From Symsagittifera roscoffensis (Eukaryota; Xenacoelomorpha; Acoela; Convolutidae), in NCBI RefSeq assembly GCF_963678635.1, contig NC_087070.1:13798539-13862538 (forward strand): DNA of 64,000 nt. The letters run 5' to 3'. Of the stretch, positions 1-11,142 are shown piece after piece. Each line of letters starts with the position of its first letter. Position 1 is the stretch's first letter. Both the position numbers and the translations under genes were made by a program. The notes under the pieces are model-generated. The model was not told the origin of the DNA and made no database searches. It saw nothing but the letters and a program-made list of their open reading frames with translations.

Positions 1-39
1 GGCACGCTACTGGTCTTATTAGTTTTTACGAAGAGCAAA

Positions 40-330
40 TTGTTGTTCCGACCATTGAAAATTGGAGGAATTTTGTTTTCGTGTGTGTTTTAGTTTTTTT
101 GTCACGCACATTGAGTGATATACCATTTCAAAGCCTTTTCAGTCGTGATACGAACGAACTTTGACGGCTCTGAAAAAAAAATCCGGTGCTGAGAGAAATC
201 TGTTTGAAATTTTTAATTTTTGGTTTAATTTCGAGCAATTAGGGTGGGCGAGCAGGTTCCAAATAGCTGATTTATGCTTAATCTAAGCCATGAAAACTTA
301 GTTTTACTCAAGTTAAAAGATTTTTTTTTG
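40..330. repeat. Left arm of a long inverted repeat
   Basis: This stretch reads as the imperfect reverse complement of 7450-7790. Shared blocks include a GACCATTGAAAA segment, a TTTCAGTCGTG segment and a GGGTGGGCGAGCAGG-like segment, in the same relative order. The two arms face each other across the FSIP1 gene, about 7 kb apart. They are most simply two copies of one dispersed element in opposite orientation. Confidence 0.65.
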
Positions 331-1340
331 GAGTGATTTAACCGTTTTTTTTTGGAATCAGAAGTTTCGAGACTTTCTCAAATTTCTGCAGTAAAGTTTG
401 AAAGTTTTTCAACTTTTCCTTCAGATTAATTTATCACTTCATCCAGAAAAAAAAACACTATTTTGGAAAAAAAACTTTTTGCTTCGTATTTTTCAAGATT
501 ATGATCAGAAAATTCTGTGCGGTTACCAGAGGAACCAGCTATCATTGTTTCATATTTGATAATGCTTCAGAGGCAGAAAAATTGAACCATTAAAATCCCA
601 GATTTGGCAGGATAGTTTTCGAGATGGTTGCAAATTTTCAGAAAAATGTTCAAAAAATCAAGAATTTGATTTTTTGAAGGCCATATTTTTTTCTTAAAAA
701 ATTGGGGCTAGTCATAAATAAACGTAGGCTTTGAACATTTGTCGTTTTGATCAAACTTATCATTTTTGCAGGATTGTTGTTGAGAAAATCTAAAAAACGG
801 TCAATAAATCCAAATTTTGACATTTCTGAAAATTATAGCTTTTTGTGTAAAAATTTTGACGTAGCCGTTAATGCAAAAAAGATTCACGCAACTTTAAACC
901 TAGATTTAGCTATTAAAAAAATTTGCTTAGTGATGGTAGTTCTCTAAAAACAAAAATCAAAAAACGGTTAAAAAAAATCAAAATTTTGTGTAAATAAATG
1001 GCAATAACCGCGTATGTTAAAGACTTCCCATAATCCATTCTTTCGATTGAATCTAAAATCTTAAATATGTGAGGATCGTTTTCGACGAAATTCAAAATAA
1101 AAAAATAGCTTCACTTTTGCGAGGGCTATAACTTTGGGTGATTTTTTTTGGAGTAGCTGCTTATGCAGGAGAGATTTCCAACACCCGTTCAATTCACTGA
1201 GACCAAAATATTAGATTTGGGAGAGTAGTTTTTGAGAAAAAAAAGAAATTCAAAAACTATAGTTCAAATACCCCACGCTCCAGACTCTTTGAAGGCTGTA
1301 GACAGAGGGGTAGAATAAACAGAGACATTTCCATTAAGAC
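331..1340. other. AT-rich degenerate repeat, no gene
   Basis: No coding region is supported here. The stretch contains loosely repeating phrases of about 130 bp (a 'regulatory-looking' ...TTTTCGAGAAAA..., ...ATAGCTTTTTGTGT..., ...GAGAGTAGTTTTTGAGAAAA...) that recur at 23790-24180 and 24600-24740. It is probably intron of the gene whose last exon is at 2331, or an eroded repeat. Confidence 0.4.
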
Positions 1341-1344
1341 CCTT

Positions 1345-1435
1345 TTTAGACACAAAGGCGAAGGTGCGCCTCGCAATCACTAGCGAGAACACGGCAAAAA
1401 AGCATTTCTAAGCTCGCTAGTGTGAAAATCAAGAA
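1345..1435. repeat. Fragment of composite repeat family A
   Basis: The phrase 'aggcgaaggtgcgcctcgca' followed by 'cactagcgagaacacg' and 'aaaaagca' matches the end module found at 15029, 27061 and 38878. Only this end module is present. Confidence 0.55.
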
Positions 1436-1824
1436 AGAGGCGAAAAGACATGAGGCTCAAAAGAAGAAAAAACGACTTGAAAAACCAAAGGTTATGGAAG
1501 CAACTCTATTCGAGAACTCCTAGATCTGAAATTCCACACTCTTAAGGGATGCATAGCAGACAGCAATGGCTGCGCTCTATATAAACTGACAGAACTTCAA
1601 CTATTAGGGAGGGCAAAATATAGACTTAACGTTCAACTTGAATTGGAGAAAAAAATTGAAAAATAACACAAATTCTGATAGTGCAAAGAATGGTTAAACG
1701 ATATCTTTTGCAATCATCCTTAAATCTGTGTTTCCAGTATTTCGATTTTAAAAAGTTGTTCTGCTTGGATAAAAGTGGTAGCGACACTCTAGACTAATTT
1801 TCTTGTGAACAACTACTCTTGTTT

Positions 1825-2260
1825 CAAATTCAAACATAGCCAACAGAGTTGAAAAAGAGTCAATGAACGCATGGAAACAACAAAAATACACTCTTTATTT
1901 GAATTTCTAATTTTAGAAAACTAATTGAATGACTTTAAAGCTCTTTGAATTTGAAACACCGTTTACGATTCTCACCTTTTTGATACAATTAACCCAATTT
2001 GAGAAAACTTGATTAAAAGGTTAACTTTTATTTCGCTGGGAAGTCGGAAAATATAAATCCATTTCCGAAACTAACGAGATTTCGATGATCGTTTAGCGTG
2101 ACCTTCACACTTTTTCTGTTCGAAAGTTGAATTTGACTTCATTTTAACGAAAGAAATGAACTGAATAAAAAAACCATAAGTAATACACCTGAACTACGTT
2201 TATCGACCCCTAAAAGCGCTCGTTTTGCTTATTTCGAGGCATGGGTCTCTGTGTGCGTGT
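1825..2260. repeat. Dispersed repeat family B copy
   Basis: This copy carries the family hallmark 'ttaacccaatttgagaaaac' followed by a 'TTTCGCTGGGAA' block. Equivalent blocks occur at 18880, 24945, 28585, 34900, 38225 and 38690, all in the same orientation. No coding capacity is seen, so it is probably a non-autonomous element. Confidence 0.6.
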
Positions 2261-2330
2261 ACTAAAGTGACATCAAGCGATGTGACAGAATATATTATTC
2301 AATCGGAAAATGAGCTTAATTTTGTTTCAG

Positions 2331-2571
2331 AAGGAGAAACATTTACTTTCTAGACCCGCGTCATTTCGGAGTTCACCACTACCGCCAAGTAGACGGAGTA
2401 AGAGACAAAGGAATACCCCCCAAGGAGATGATCGCCCAGTACTGCGAAAAAGTAAGACACAAGTCGGCCAACTGGGAATTAGGCCGGGCCAACATGCGCG
2501 GTGTAGTCGAAATAGGACACAATATACAGTACATGGAACATGTTTTGGGCGTTTCGCAAATACGAACTTAG
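2331..2571 (+). CDS. 3'-terminal exon of an unrecognised plus-strand gene
   Basis: A canonical acceptor (ttttgtttcag, ending at 2330) opens directly into an uninterrupted frame of 79 codons ending in TAG at 2569-2571, with one leading base completing a split codon. The peptide starts RRNIYFLDPRHFGVHHYRQV and includes PPKEMIAQYCEKV and GHNIQYMEHVLGV. It is rich in His, Tyr and charged residues and is less AT-biased than its surroundings, as expected for protein-coding sequence. I do not recognise the family. Upstream exons would lie before base 1, so positions 1-2330 would be its intron. It converges on FSIP1, whose stop is 428 bp away. A minus-strand ORF over the same bases is a shadow. Coding status is fairly likely; the identity is unknown. 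Confidence 0.5.
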
Positions 2572-2998
2572 CCGCAGACCTTCGTAGAATTGTCATCAAA
2601 TTACTTGCCAAAAAGCTATTATTAATATTAATTGATATTCGCAATTGATATGTACAACTATTTATAGAAACTACTTACAATGTCATCTGTACAACCAATG
2701 AGCATCCTGTAAAGCAGGAGAACTTCAATTATTAATTTACATAGGCTAAATTATGAAGTCAGTATGTCATGTATGTTCATTTTAGTTCTCATTTAATTCA
2801 ATTGATTTATAGATAGACATATTATACCCAAAACATGATTTTCAAATAGAAAAATTATTGATTAGACAAAAAGATCACTCAATGACATTTAACCGATTTT
2901 GTTTAACAAAATATCTGGTTTAATCTAGTTTATGACATTTAGTTATCTTCAGAACTGCATGTCCCGCTAATGTCAACTTGAACTAGTTTTCAGTTAGA
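2572..2998. other. Convergent intergenic spacer
   Basis: This spacer must hold the 3' UTRs of the plus-strand exon ending at 2571 and of FSIP1 ending at 2999. I found no perfect AATAAA on either strand, only AT-rich variants, so the polyadenylation sites cannot be placed. Confidence 0.5.
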
Positions 2999-4431
2999 TT
3001 AATTTTCAGTTGAAGTTTCTTGCGAAGGTGACACGTGGGACAGAGTTTGCTCTCGTAGTTTCTCCAGAGCTTCCAGTTTACTTCTCAGATGTTCCATATC
3101 TCTGTCTAACTCGTACAACCTCTCGTTTTGTTCAATCTCTTCGAAAGTCACACTCCTCCCTACCAAGTCACTCCCAGGACCAGCAGTTACCGACCATTGG
3201 GTATCCGGCGGCTCCTTCAATTCTGGAAGATTTGCCAGACGTCGCATTAGCATGTCTGTCCTCAGATCCAACATTTGCAGATCTTGAGACAATTTTTCTG
3301 CAGAACGACTACCACTTTTATCTCTTCCGGCTAATTGCACTGAAATTGATTCATCATCTCTATGGTACCTAGTAGCTTCAGTAGCATTAGAGCCCTCAAT
3401 AGACTCAATATTAAGACCAGAGAGCGGATCGTCTTCTGGGCTGTACTCAATAGCTTCAACAAAAGCGTCAATTTTGTCCAAATATTTTGTGATTTCTTCA
3501 ACCTCTACTGCGAGTGTTCTGCTTGTACTGCATCCTATGTAAGTCCACTCCTCCAAAGCCGTGGATGGTCGAGAGACGCTCAACAAAGACTTGATTTGAT
3601 CTTCGTTTGGCTTCGGATAAATTAAGCCTTGCTCCAACTCGCTCGAGTGCTGCTGAGTCAGTTCATTCAACAGTCTTCTCAACTGGCTTTGCGAAACAAC
3701 ACTTTGTGAGTTTTCGCTGTGGTAATCTATAGCGTCGGGGCCTTGTAATTTCTCCAGCTGCATTCGTCTCAACTTTTCGTCAATATGAGCCACTCGTATT
3801 TGCGCTATTCGATCTTCTCTCGTTTCTCGTATTTTTTCATCACCTGTGGTCAAATTGGACCCCTCATTTGTCTCGCTGGCGTCGTCGATAGCCGAGCCAG
3901 TTATGGATGCAGAGTGGGCTGTCCCACTCACTCCCGAGTTCCAACATATCTCTTTGAACTGTTCGAATGTCAAGTATCCACTCAGCTTATCGTCAATTTC
4001 GTTCAACAGTTTCGAATCAGTTTCGCTCATTGCGGAATACCGACGCACACTCCCACGCGGAGCTAATTGGCCTACACTTCCCGGAATCGGAGACAGGGGA
4101 CTCATTTCATCCAAATCATGCAGCTCCTCATCAATAGTATCTATATCTTTCAGCAATCCGTCTAACCGACTACGTTCTTCGTTCGTCATTGGTATAACAT
4201 TCGCAGCATCACTAGCTAGCTCTTTATTGCGCTCAATGAATTTCTTGTTATGCTTGCTGTTTTTCGAGGACCCTTTCGAAGTGGCCGAGTTTTTAGTAGA
4301 AGCTGTACTTGACGCTTCTCCAATTGAAGATCCAGATCTCTGTGAATCAGATCGCATGCTTGGAGACTGTGCGCCTTTAGGAGATTTAGTGGATTTTGAC
4401 GACGCTTGACTTTTCTTTCCTCTTTTGTTTT
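2999..4431 (-). CDS. FSIP1: FSIP1 terminal exon 4
   Basis: This 1433-nt exon encodes the most diagnostic FSIP1 blocks (FIERNKELA, LLKDID, IDEKLRRM, QLRRLLNEL) and an acidic helical C-terminus ending SQETSTEN. The alternative acceptor at 4437 is out of phase with exon 3. Confidence 0.8.
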
Positions 4432-6277
4432 CTGACCTAAAACCAAAACAATCCGAATCATCATAACGTCTATCAAAAATTACATTATAAGCAGAGCACG
4501 CACACTGTTTTCTTGTAGTTTTTTTAACAGAGACGGTTTGGTATTTTGATTGAAAAGCCGAAACTGCTTTTCTTTCATTTTTTCACTCATATCATACCCT
4601 GAAAATCCTGGCACTTTGTCGTCGTCCAAATCAGGCTGAGTAGCAAACACCGGTTCGAACCCCTCAGCCTCCGATCCATCTTGTTTTAACATTTTGAATC
4701 GCGTAGGCTTCAACTGAATGTCGTTTTTAACAAGTGCCATATACTTGCTCGTATTCACTGTTTCTTCCCTCGAGGGCGTTCGGTCCGACGACAGCACATT
4801 TCCCGATTCGATTAGTTCGACCTCCGAAACTACGTGACGCTGAAACGAGATTCGATCACGCTTCACACGATCTGCGAGTCGTTGCTTCTTTCGAAGGATC
4901 TTGTCGAGTCGTCTCATTTTTTCGAACTCGCGTCTGAGTCGGATCTGATCTTCGGTTAGTTCATCATCGGCCACTACTTCTGTTCCAGAGGGCTGATTTG
5001 GGTCTTGCGATGAGACTGAATTGCGAGGTGATGCAGTATGTTCTTCTTCAGTATTCCCTCCTCTTTCCTCTTAAACCACTCAACTTTTTCCCCATTTATA
5101 GTACAATTTGGGTGCATTTGACAACTCAAGGGTATATTTAAGTAAAGTGAACCTCAATAATTGCAAGGGTCAAAAACTTACAGAAAACTCACATCTCCTG
5201 AATACTCTTTCTTTAATTGCTCATGGTGTCAATTTCACACTTTTTCTCAGAGTATTTTGGATTGATTTGCTGGAAACATGATTAGTTACCTGCTGTTGCA
5301 GTCCCATTTCCTAGAATGGCCTGTCTGATCTGAGCATGTGTCATGATTGGAACCAACTGCTGTCGGTGTGTGTCGTGGCTGTTACTCCTCCTCGAGCCAC
5401 TCATGCCAGAGCGGAATGTGGACTGGAACTCCATGTCGGACAGCCTCGTTTCCAGGTACCTCTCGTCCCCCGAAGAGACCTAGATAACAGTATTCAATCC
5501 ACAAGATCCTAACATAGCCCGTGTTGATTCTTAGAACCTACTGTTTACGATAGAAGCAGTGTAAAACCGATTGAATACATTAGTAGTTATGCCAAATGGT
5601 AGCAGCATCCTTTTCAGTCAACTACTCCGAACGAACTTAATTCAACTAACGCTACTCATTTTGACCATTCAAATCATTTCTCTTTCATTTCAGTTCGTGG
5701 AAACTGTCAGAAAATCAGTTAACCTAACAACTGCATTTTTGAACGATTGGGTTGATCGCCCATATAGCCGACAATTTGCAATGTATCATATTAATTTTTT
5801 TTCACGATAAACTGAAAACGTAGTCGAAATTAATTTCTTCTCATCTGAAGAAAAAAGGGCGTTATGAGGTTTTCGATCACAAACATTTCAAGACCTTTCA
5901 AGTATTCAAATTTAAAAAGTACACTTTTGCATCGAAGAAACTTCTAAGCGTGCAAAAATGGTTTCGTAGAAAACACTTACTTCCAAAGACAAGATAGTGT
6001 TCAATTACTTCAAAACATTACAGCTGTCTTTCATTATGAGCTGAAAAATAAAACAACTCTGTGAAACCTGAGTGTTATCTTCGCTACTTGAGCTGTCATC
6101 TCCGTCGCGTTCTGTGTCCTCATCAGTGCCCCCGAGTGAGTAGGTGGATGCTGATGCTTGGGGGTGATCTGCCTCGAAGCTCAGCCGGTTGGGGGATTGA
6201 GAGCCCGAGTTGACATTGGGGTAGATGAAACTGGACCTGCTGCTACAATTGGAACGACTAGAGGACAGACCAGCCAT
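2999..6277 (-). CDS. FSIP1: Fibrous sheath-interacting protein 1 homologue (4 coding exons)
   Basis: The exons are 6277-6068, 5479-5290, 5069-4506 and 4431-2999 (210, 190, 564 and 1433 nt). They join in phase to 2397 nt, or 798 residues plus stop. Order of features: a Ser-rich N-terminus; a basic helix REFEKMRRLDKILRKKQ (the signature FSIP1 coiled-coil block, roughly residues 155-185); FIERNKELASDAANVIPMTN followed by EERSRLDGLLKDID, matching the FSIP1 'FI-RN-ELA ... LL-D-D' block; AHIDEKLRRMQLEKL; and SQLRRLLNEL. Vertebrate FSIP1 binds AKAP4 in the sperm fibrous sheath; invertebrate copies are taken to be flagellar or ciliary. Recognition rests on the order of these blocks and is from family knowledge. 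The last intron is only 74 nt. The 5069 acceptor (TTTAAG) lacks a pyrimidine tract and is chosen because it alone keeps frame. The protein is longer than the vertebrate one, with extra low-complexity and acidic C-terminal sequence. Confidence 0.8.
4506..5069 (-). CDS. FSIP1: FSIP1 coding exon 3
   Basis: It carries the Glu/Arg/Lys-rich coiled-coil block with LRREFEKMRRLDKILRKKQ. The ACA|GTGTGC donor and the next TCAG acceptor give an in-phase join reading LQENKNKRGKKSQ. Confidence 0.7.
5290..5479 (-). CDS. FSIP1: FSIP1 coding exon 2
   Basis: It is flanked by an ATCTAG acceptor and a GCAG|GTAACT donor. It encodes VSSGDERYLETRLSDMEF and onward to ILGNGTATA, phase 0 in and phase 1 out. It is too short in one frame to stand out as an ORF but is clearly in frame with its neighbours. 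Confidence 0.75.
6068..6277 (-). CDS. FSIP1: FSIP1 coding exon 1
   Basis: It starts at ATG 6277 (MAGLSSSRSN...) and ends after EDNTQ at a CAG|GTTTCA donor in phase 0. An acceptor-like TTTCAG ends 8 nt upstream of the ATG. Confidence 0.75.
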
Positions 6278-7449
6278 GCTTCACTCTGAAACTAATCGTC
6301 ACTATTTCTATTGAATATTCAGTAGTCTATATTTCTAGATATGCTGCTTCTTCCTCTTAGTAAAAAAAAAATAAACTCAATATTTCTGTATCGGGCTACT
6401 CCATCTGTCATTCTGTTCATACCCTCTCTTTTACCTTCATTGCAACCCCAGCTTTGAAAAATGAAATAAATTTTTATCAACGCATTCGCGAGTTTTACTC
6501 CATAATTTCGTTGCCAAAAATATAACAGCTCCTGTCTTGACTTTTCACGGTTCATGTCGCTACATTACTGACCAAAATGTTTACTCGGTTCTTCAAGTGC
6601 TCTTCAATTTTCAACGTCGGAGCTGCAAACGCTCTGGTAAACCGAGCTTCTGTTATATTTGGCGTCTGCTATTGTAAAATTTGGCAACTTCGCAAAAATC
6701 ATTTTGGGTAGAACCAAACGTTCGGGTAGAGACACCAGTTGGACCATACAAAAATGTAAAATTATTGTCATATAAAAACGTAAAGATGTCTATCAAACAT
6801 AGGATACTTATAACTCCAAGTTCACAGAAACACAACATGGGCATAGAATACTTTTTTCGCCATGAAACAACGCAAAATGGATCTAAAGGCCGATAAAAAA
6901 ATATTCGAAAATTTTATAACGAAAAGGTCAGACAGTTGAAAAAGTAAACAAAGATAGCCGGTTGCTGTGCAATTAGCACATAGTAGCAACCATAAAAATA
7001 AAAAATATATATATTTGCGCAAAACTGTGATGTTTTTTGTTCGTCTAGCTGAGCGGTTCTGAACGAAAACTTAACAATTAGGTATAATCGATAGCACCAA
7101 AAAATACGCATATTTGACAGCAATTTTTTATCAAAAATTTTATCGGAAAACAAAAAAATCATTCAATCCCTTATTTATTGGACTCGATTTTAATTGGGAA
7201 AAAAAAAGAAAACACCCGAAAATTCGGAACAAAAAAACGTTACTTTTTCCAATTTATGTAGTTTATTATTCGTGATGCGATGACAGGATCTGAACAAAAG
7301 CCTTAGATAAACTCGATGGTAACAAGGATAGCCGGTTACTGGGCAAGCAGAACAGATTATTCTGACCATAGTCATAAAAAAAAAGTTTTTTAAATTAGTG
7401 TAGTTTTTTTCTAGAGCTTAAAAGTTTGAATTTTTAAAAATGATTCCCA
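6278..7449. other. Upstream flank of FSIP1 with short repeats
   Basis: No gene is supported; the listed frames are short and AT-driven. A small repeated phrase, 'gatagccggttrctgkgcaa', occurs at about 6954 and 7328 and again at 30741 and 52178 with one or two changes, each followed by 'ttctgacca' or 'ttccggcta'-like text. It looks like the end of a small non-autonomous element. Confidence 0.35.
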
Positions 7450-7790
7450 AAACGATCTCCGAAACAAATTCCGAAAAACAAACTTCACAAGAGTAAAACT
7501 GAGTTTTCAAATTAAGCATGAATAAGCTATTTTAAGCCTGCTCGCTCACCTTATTCGCTCGAAATAACACGAAACAAAAAAATTCAAAATTATTTTTTTG
7601 AAACTGAATTAAATTCAATTTTTTAAAATGTCGTTCGAACCACGACTGAAAGGGCTTTAAAATGTGATATATTACTCAACCCATTTCAGTAGTACTTGAT
7701 TGTGCGTGGAAAAAAAACTAAGACACCCGAATACAAAAATCCTCCCCTTTTTCAATGGTCAGAACAATAAAGTAGGCTGAAGAACTTAGG
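7450..7790. repeat. Right arm of the long inverted repeat
   Basis: This is the partner of 40-330 in reverse orientation, including the blocks 'cacgactgaaagggctttaa' and 'ttttcaatggtcagaacaat'. The stretch from 7791 to 8331 after it is AT-rich with nothing recognisable. Confidence 0.65.
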
Positions 7791-8331
7791 CATGATCGAT
7801 AGTAATACTAATTTAAGTATTATCGACATTAGTTTCCTCGAAAAATGAAAAGACATAAGAAATCTATTTTTTAATCTCATTTAATCTTGAAGAAGCTGGA
7901 AGTAACACTTCGAAATTTAATTTTACTAGGAACAAACCAAAAACTCTTGAATTATGAAAATAAGACTATTGTAAACTTATTTGAAGACCTCGAAACTGAG
8001 TAAACTACTTGAAATTTTTCAATTCACTTTGATTTACGCCTGGAAATGCTTTAAAAATATATATCAATCGAACCTTTCCGATGATTGTGACGACTGACTT
8101 TGCGGGGAAAAACAACCCGAAGAAAAATTATTTTTGTTATGCACAATCTGAAAGATCAATTGGGAGCAGATAAAATCACAACTAACATAAACATTAGCTA
8201 TCGAGAAAACTGTATTAAAAATGTAGATATGCTCAAATTATGACCGTTGTTAATAAAATCACACGGTTAATCAAATAATTCAAGATGTAGTAAATTTACT
8301 AGTTAATTTGTCCCAGTTTGTCCCGAGTTTA

Positions 8332-8548
8332 TTTGTCCCAGAGTCATCTGGCTGGAATCTCTTCTGTGTGTTTTTGTATTGTGTTTCTATGTGTTTGGTT
8401 TTTGTGGTTTGCTTTATGTCAAACTTCATGTTTTTCAGTGCTGATGATAGCTGTATAGCCGAAAGTACTCCGAAAAAAAAACAAGTTTCATTATCTTGTT
8501 TTTCACAGCGATAAGAAAAAGTTTTTCACAGCGATAAAAAAGAAAGTA
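8332..8548 (+). repeat. 5' pseudo-LTR of the Penelope-like element
   Basis: It begins TTTGTCCCAGAGTCATCTGG and matches 11143-11329. Compared with the 3' copy it has small insertions and an extra 20-bp repeat of 'gtttttcacagcgataa' near 8500-8537. Confidence 0.8.
8431..8480 (+). ncRNA. Hammerhead-ribozyme-like motif, 5' copy
   Basis: CTGATGA (8441-8447) is followed by a stem-loop (AGCT-GTAT-AGCC, with the closing pair mismatched A/C here) and GAAA (8461-8464). Next comes a minimal stem III (AG-TA-CT) that would place cleavage after C8470. Hammerhead ribozymes in PLE pseudo-LTRs are established. One extra U next to the core and the mismatch make this copy probably impaired. Confidence 0.5.
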
Positions 8549-8659
8549 GTTGCTCTTTATCAATGTTGTTACCATGGGAACTTTTCAAGAAGTTATTAAC
8601 TGGGTACGGACACTGGATTTTTTGACTGAAGTATCAAAAGTCACTGCGCAAAGTCAGAG

Positions 8660-11126
8660 CTGCTGTCTCGCCAGCGGTTTCTTGAGAATTGCCTGAAGAA
8701 CGACGTGATACCGAGCTTTCTTAAATTGAGAGTACCGGAGAATGGATGCTTTGAACGCACATTGGTACACAATTTCTAGCGGAGGCTTCTGAGAAGAGAA
8801 CTGACCGAGACCATCAAGCAACTGTCTCCGAAAGAAGACAACCTGAAAGTCATGCACGCTGCTTTTTCGTCACGATTGATTGAGACCCTCAGAGAGTCCG
8901 CGTGTTTTTGCACCAGACAGTTATTGTGGAAAATCAATACCAAAATCAGAGGCAGACATTCGAATAAAATCGAAATGCTATCGGAAAAACAGGGAAAACC
9001 GCTCCATGCGGCTGGGTAACTGTCAAAGTGGTTGGAACGTTGGACTCACCGAGTTATGTTGTAGACATCTTGTCACTGGGAATGAAGCATGCGATCAACG
9101 ACAAGTTCAACGAAACCCATTTTCTGGCCGACTTCGATACTTTCCTGAGAAAAGCGAAATCATCAGGTGCTACTCCTGAAGAATTAACGACCTAAACAGT
9201 AAAGTAGTGGGATATGAGAACAGCGCCAAGAAGTAACGTCCTGATCGGCTTATCTCGAAGGTCAATCAATTTCTCAAGTCGAAAGAAGTGAAAGCAGTTC
9301 CTTTTATTAAAGGTTCGGGATATTGCCTCATGAGTGAATTTGATTACAACAAACGACTCTTGGATATCCTCAATGGACGGCAATTTGAGATGAAAGTGCC
9401 AGTGAGAGGGAAGCCCTTCGCCGTGAAGATAGAAGATCAGTTCAACAAAGAGCTATTGTCGTTGCTGAAGGCGAACCGTGTGTCGCAAGCCTTCTATGAC
9501 GACGTACACTCCACAGGAGGTACTCCGCCTCGTCTGTACGGTTTAGCCAAGGTTCATAAGCCAGAGACGCCACTGAGACCAGTGCTGTCTCTGCCGGGCA
9601 GCTGTTACGCCACTTTGAAACATTACGCCAATATTGAAACATCGATCGCGGAGATGAAGAAGATCCTGTGCGAAGACCAAATTGAAGAAGATAATGTGGT
9701 TTTTTCTATGGATGTAAAAAGTCTGTACACGAACGTACCCGTCTTGGAAGCAATTAACATTGCTGCTGGCAAAGCGTACAATCTAGAAGAAAAACCACCT
9801 ATGGACAAGTCCACTTTCATGCAGCTAATGAGACTAGCGGTCACTGACATCGAATTTTTAGCTTGCGGATAGTGGTATGTCCAGAAAGACGGAGTGGCGA
9901 TGGGTTCCCGCCTTGCGGTAATTTTAGCTAACCCGTGGTTAAAGGAGTACGAACCACAGCTGGCAGGAAAACCCAACGAAGTCACGCACACTAGCCGCTC
10001 CACCAAGACATAATGATTGTGGCAAATGCAAGCTGAAGGTCAATGGCGGGGCTCCTCAGTTCGCTGTGCATCCTGTTCGGCTTGGTTTCACAGGAAGTGC
10101 ACTCCTCTCTCGGTCAAAGAAGTCAACGAGATAGCCGAGTCCAAGCGCCCATGGTTCTGTGGATGTATATCGTCGGTTAGCACCCCCTCTTTCTTGCATA
10201 CCAGAGGCTAAAGTGTTCCGGAGATATGTAGATAATACCATCCGTACAGCTCGCGCTCAGGCAGTGGAGGATATTCTGAAGCAAGCTAACACTCTTCACC
10301 CAGCTCTGGAGTTTACGGTCGAGTTGGAGAAAAATGACTCTATTCCTTTTCTGGATATTTTGATGACAAGAACCTCAGCAGGCATCGTTGAGACGACCTG
10401 GTATCAGAAACCAACGGATACAAGTTTGCTGATGTCCTTTCATGCCTGTGCATCTACGCACTACAAAACTAACATCATACAGGTACTGTCCACAGACTGA
10501 ACAACACCACCTCTCAGTGGAGCAGTTTTCATGATGCATTGGAGAAGACGAAACTGGCGTGGGAGAACAACCAGTATCCGCCTAGTTTCTACAATCCAGT
10601 CGTCTATGATACCCTTACCAAACTATGTGCAAGTGCTCCTGAGGAAATGGTTGCGCCCAAGGAACGGAACGAAAAACGCGAGCGAGCAACAATTATCATG
10701 CAGTACAGAGGATCTATTTCTGACAGGTTTGCACGCAGCGTTCGTGGCGTGGTTCCCTCTAACATCGTGTTTACCACCAGAAAGCTGAAAACAGCGCTTC
10801 CTTCGCTCAAGACGCCTATTCCGAATGAAATTTGCAGTCGTGTCGTTTACGAAATCCGTTGTCCTGGATGTCAATCGAGCTATGTGGGCCAAACAAGCCG
10901 GCATTTGACGACTTGACAAGAAGAACATTCGAAACCAGACAGTCCAGTTGGAAAGCATTTTCGAGATTGCCTGGGAAACACAGAAGATTTACGTGCTGAA
11001 GTTCTAGACTCTGCTCATGACACTGGTAAACAACTTAATTTGGAGGCTTTGTACATTGCCAAGCGGAAGCCGCAGCTGAACACGCGCGAAGAACACAGAA
11101 GCAGGCAGCTGACGCTGAAGCTGTGA
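8660..11126 (+). pseudogene. Penelope-like RT / GIY-YIG endonuclease, broken ORF
   Basis: The frame opens near 8660 with RFLENCLKNDVIPSFLKLRV, breaks at a TAG near 8780, and resumes with RRLLRRELTETIKQLS. It continues through 9288-9872 (RT fingers and palm: LYGLAKVHKPETPLRPVLS, then FSMDVKSLYTNVPVLEAI) to a TAG at 9870, then QKDGVAMGSRLAVILAN (motif B). After a PHD-like insert, motif C reads FRRYVDNTI at about 10214-10242, where the family has two Asp. The thumb and linker follow (PALEFTVELE, SIPFLDILMT), then the GIY-YIG nuclease from about 10838 with CPGC and SYVGQTSR, one more stop at 10914, and the C-terminus ending LTLKL at 11126. At least five disruptions are present. It would have copied element RNA at nicked target DNA. 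Confidence 0.85.
10018..10166 (+). other. PHD-type zinc finger inserted in the PLE reverse transcriptase
   Basis: Between RT motif B (ends about 9955) and motif C (about 10226) lies CGKCKLKVNGG, then, one frame over, VRCASCSAWFHRKC and RPWFCGC. Read together, the spacing fits a C4-H-C3 PHD finger (C-x2-C, C-x2-C-x4-H-x2-C, W-F-C-x-C). Such fingers are common at the N-terminus of other retroelement proteins, not inside the palm. It may be a captured module or a nested insertion. Confidence 0.6.
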
Positions 11127-11142
11127 GCAACTGGAGATTTTT

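Noticed and set aside
2327-2644. 105-codon minus-strand ORF
   Set aside because: It is antisense to the plus-strand terminal exon and its composition is that of a shadow frame.
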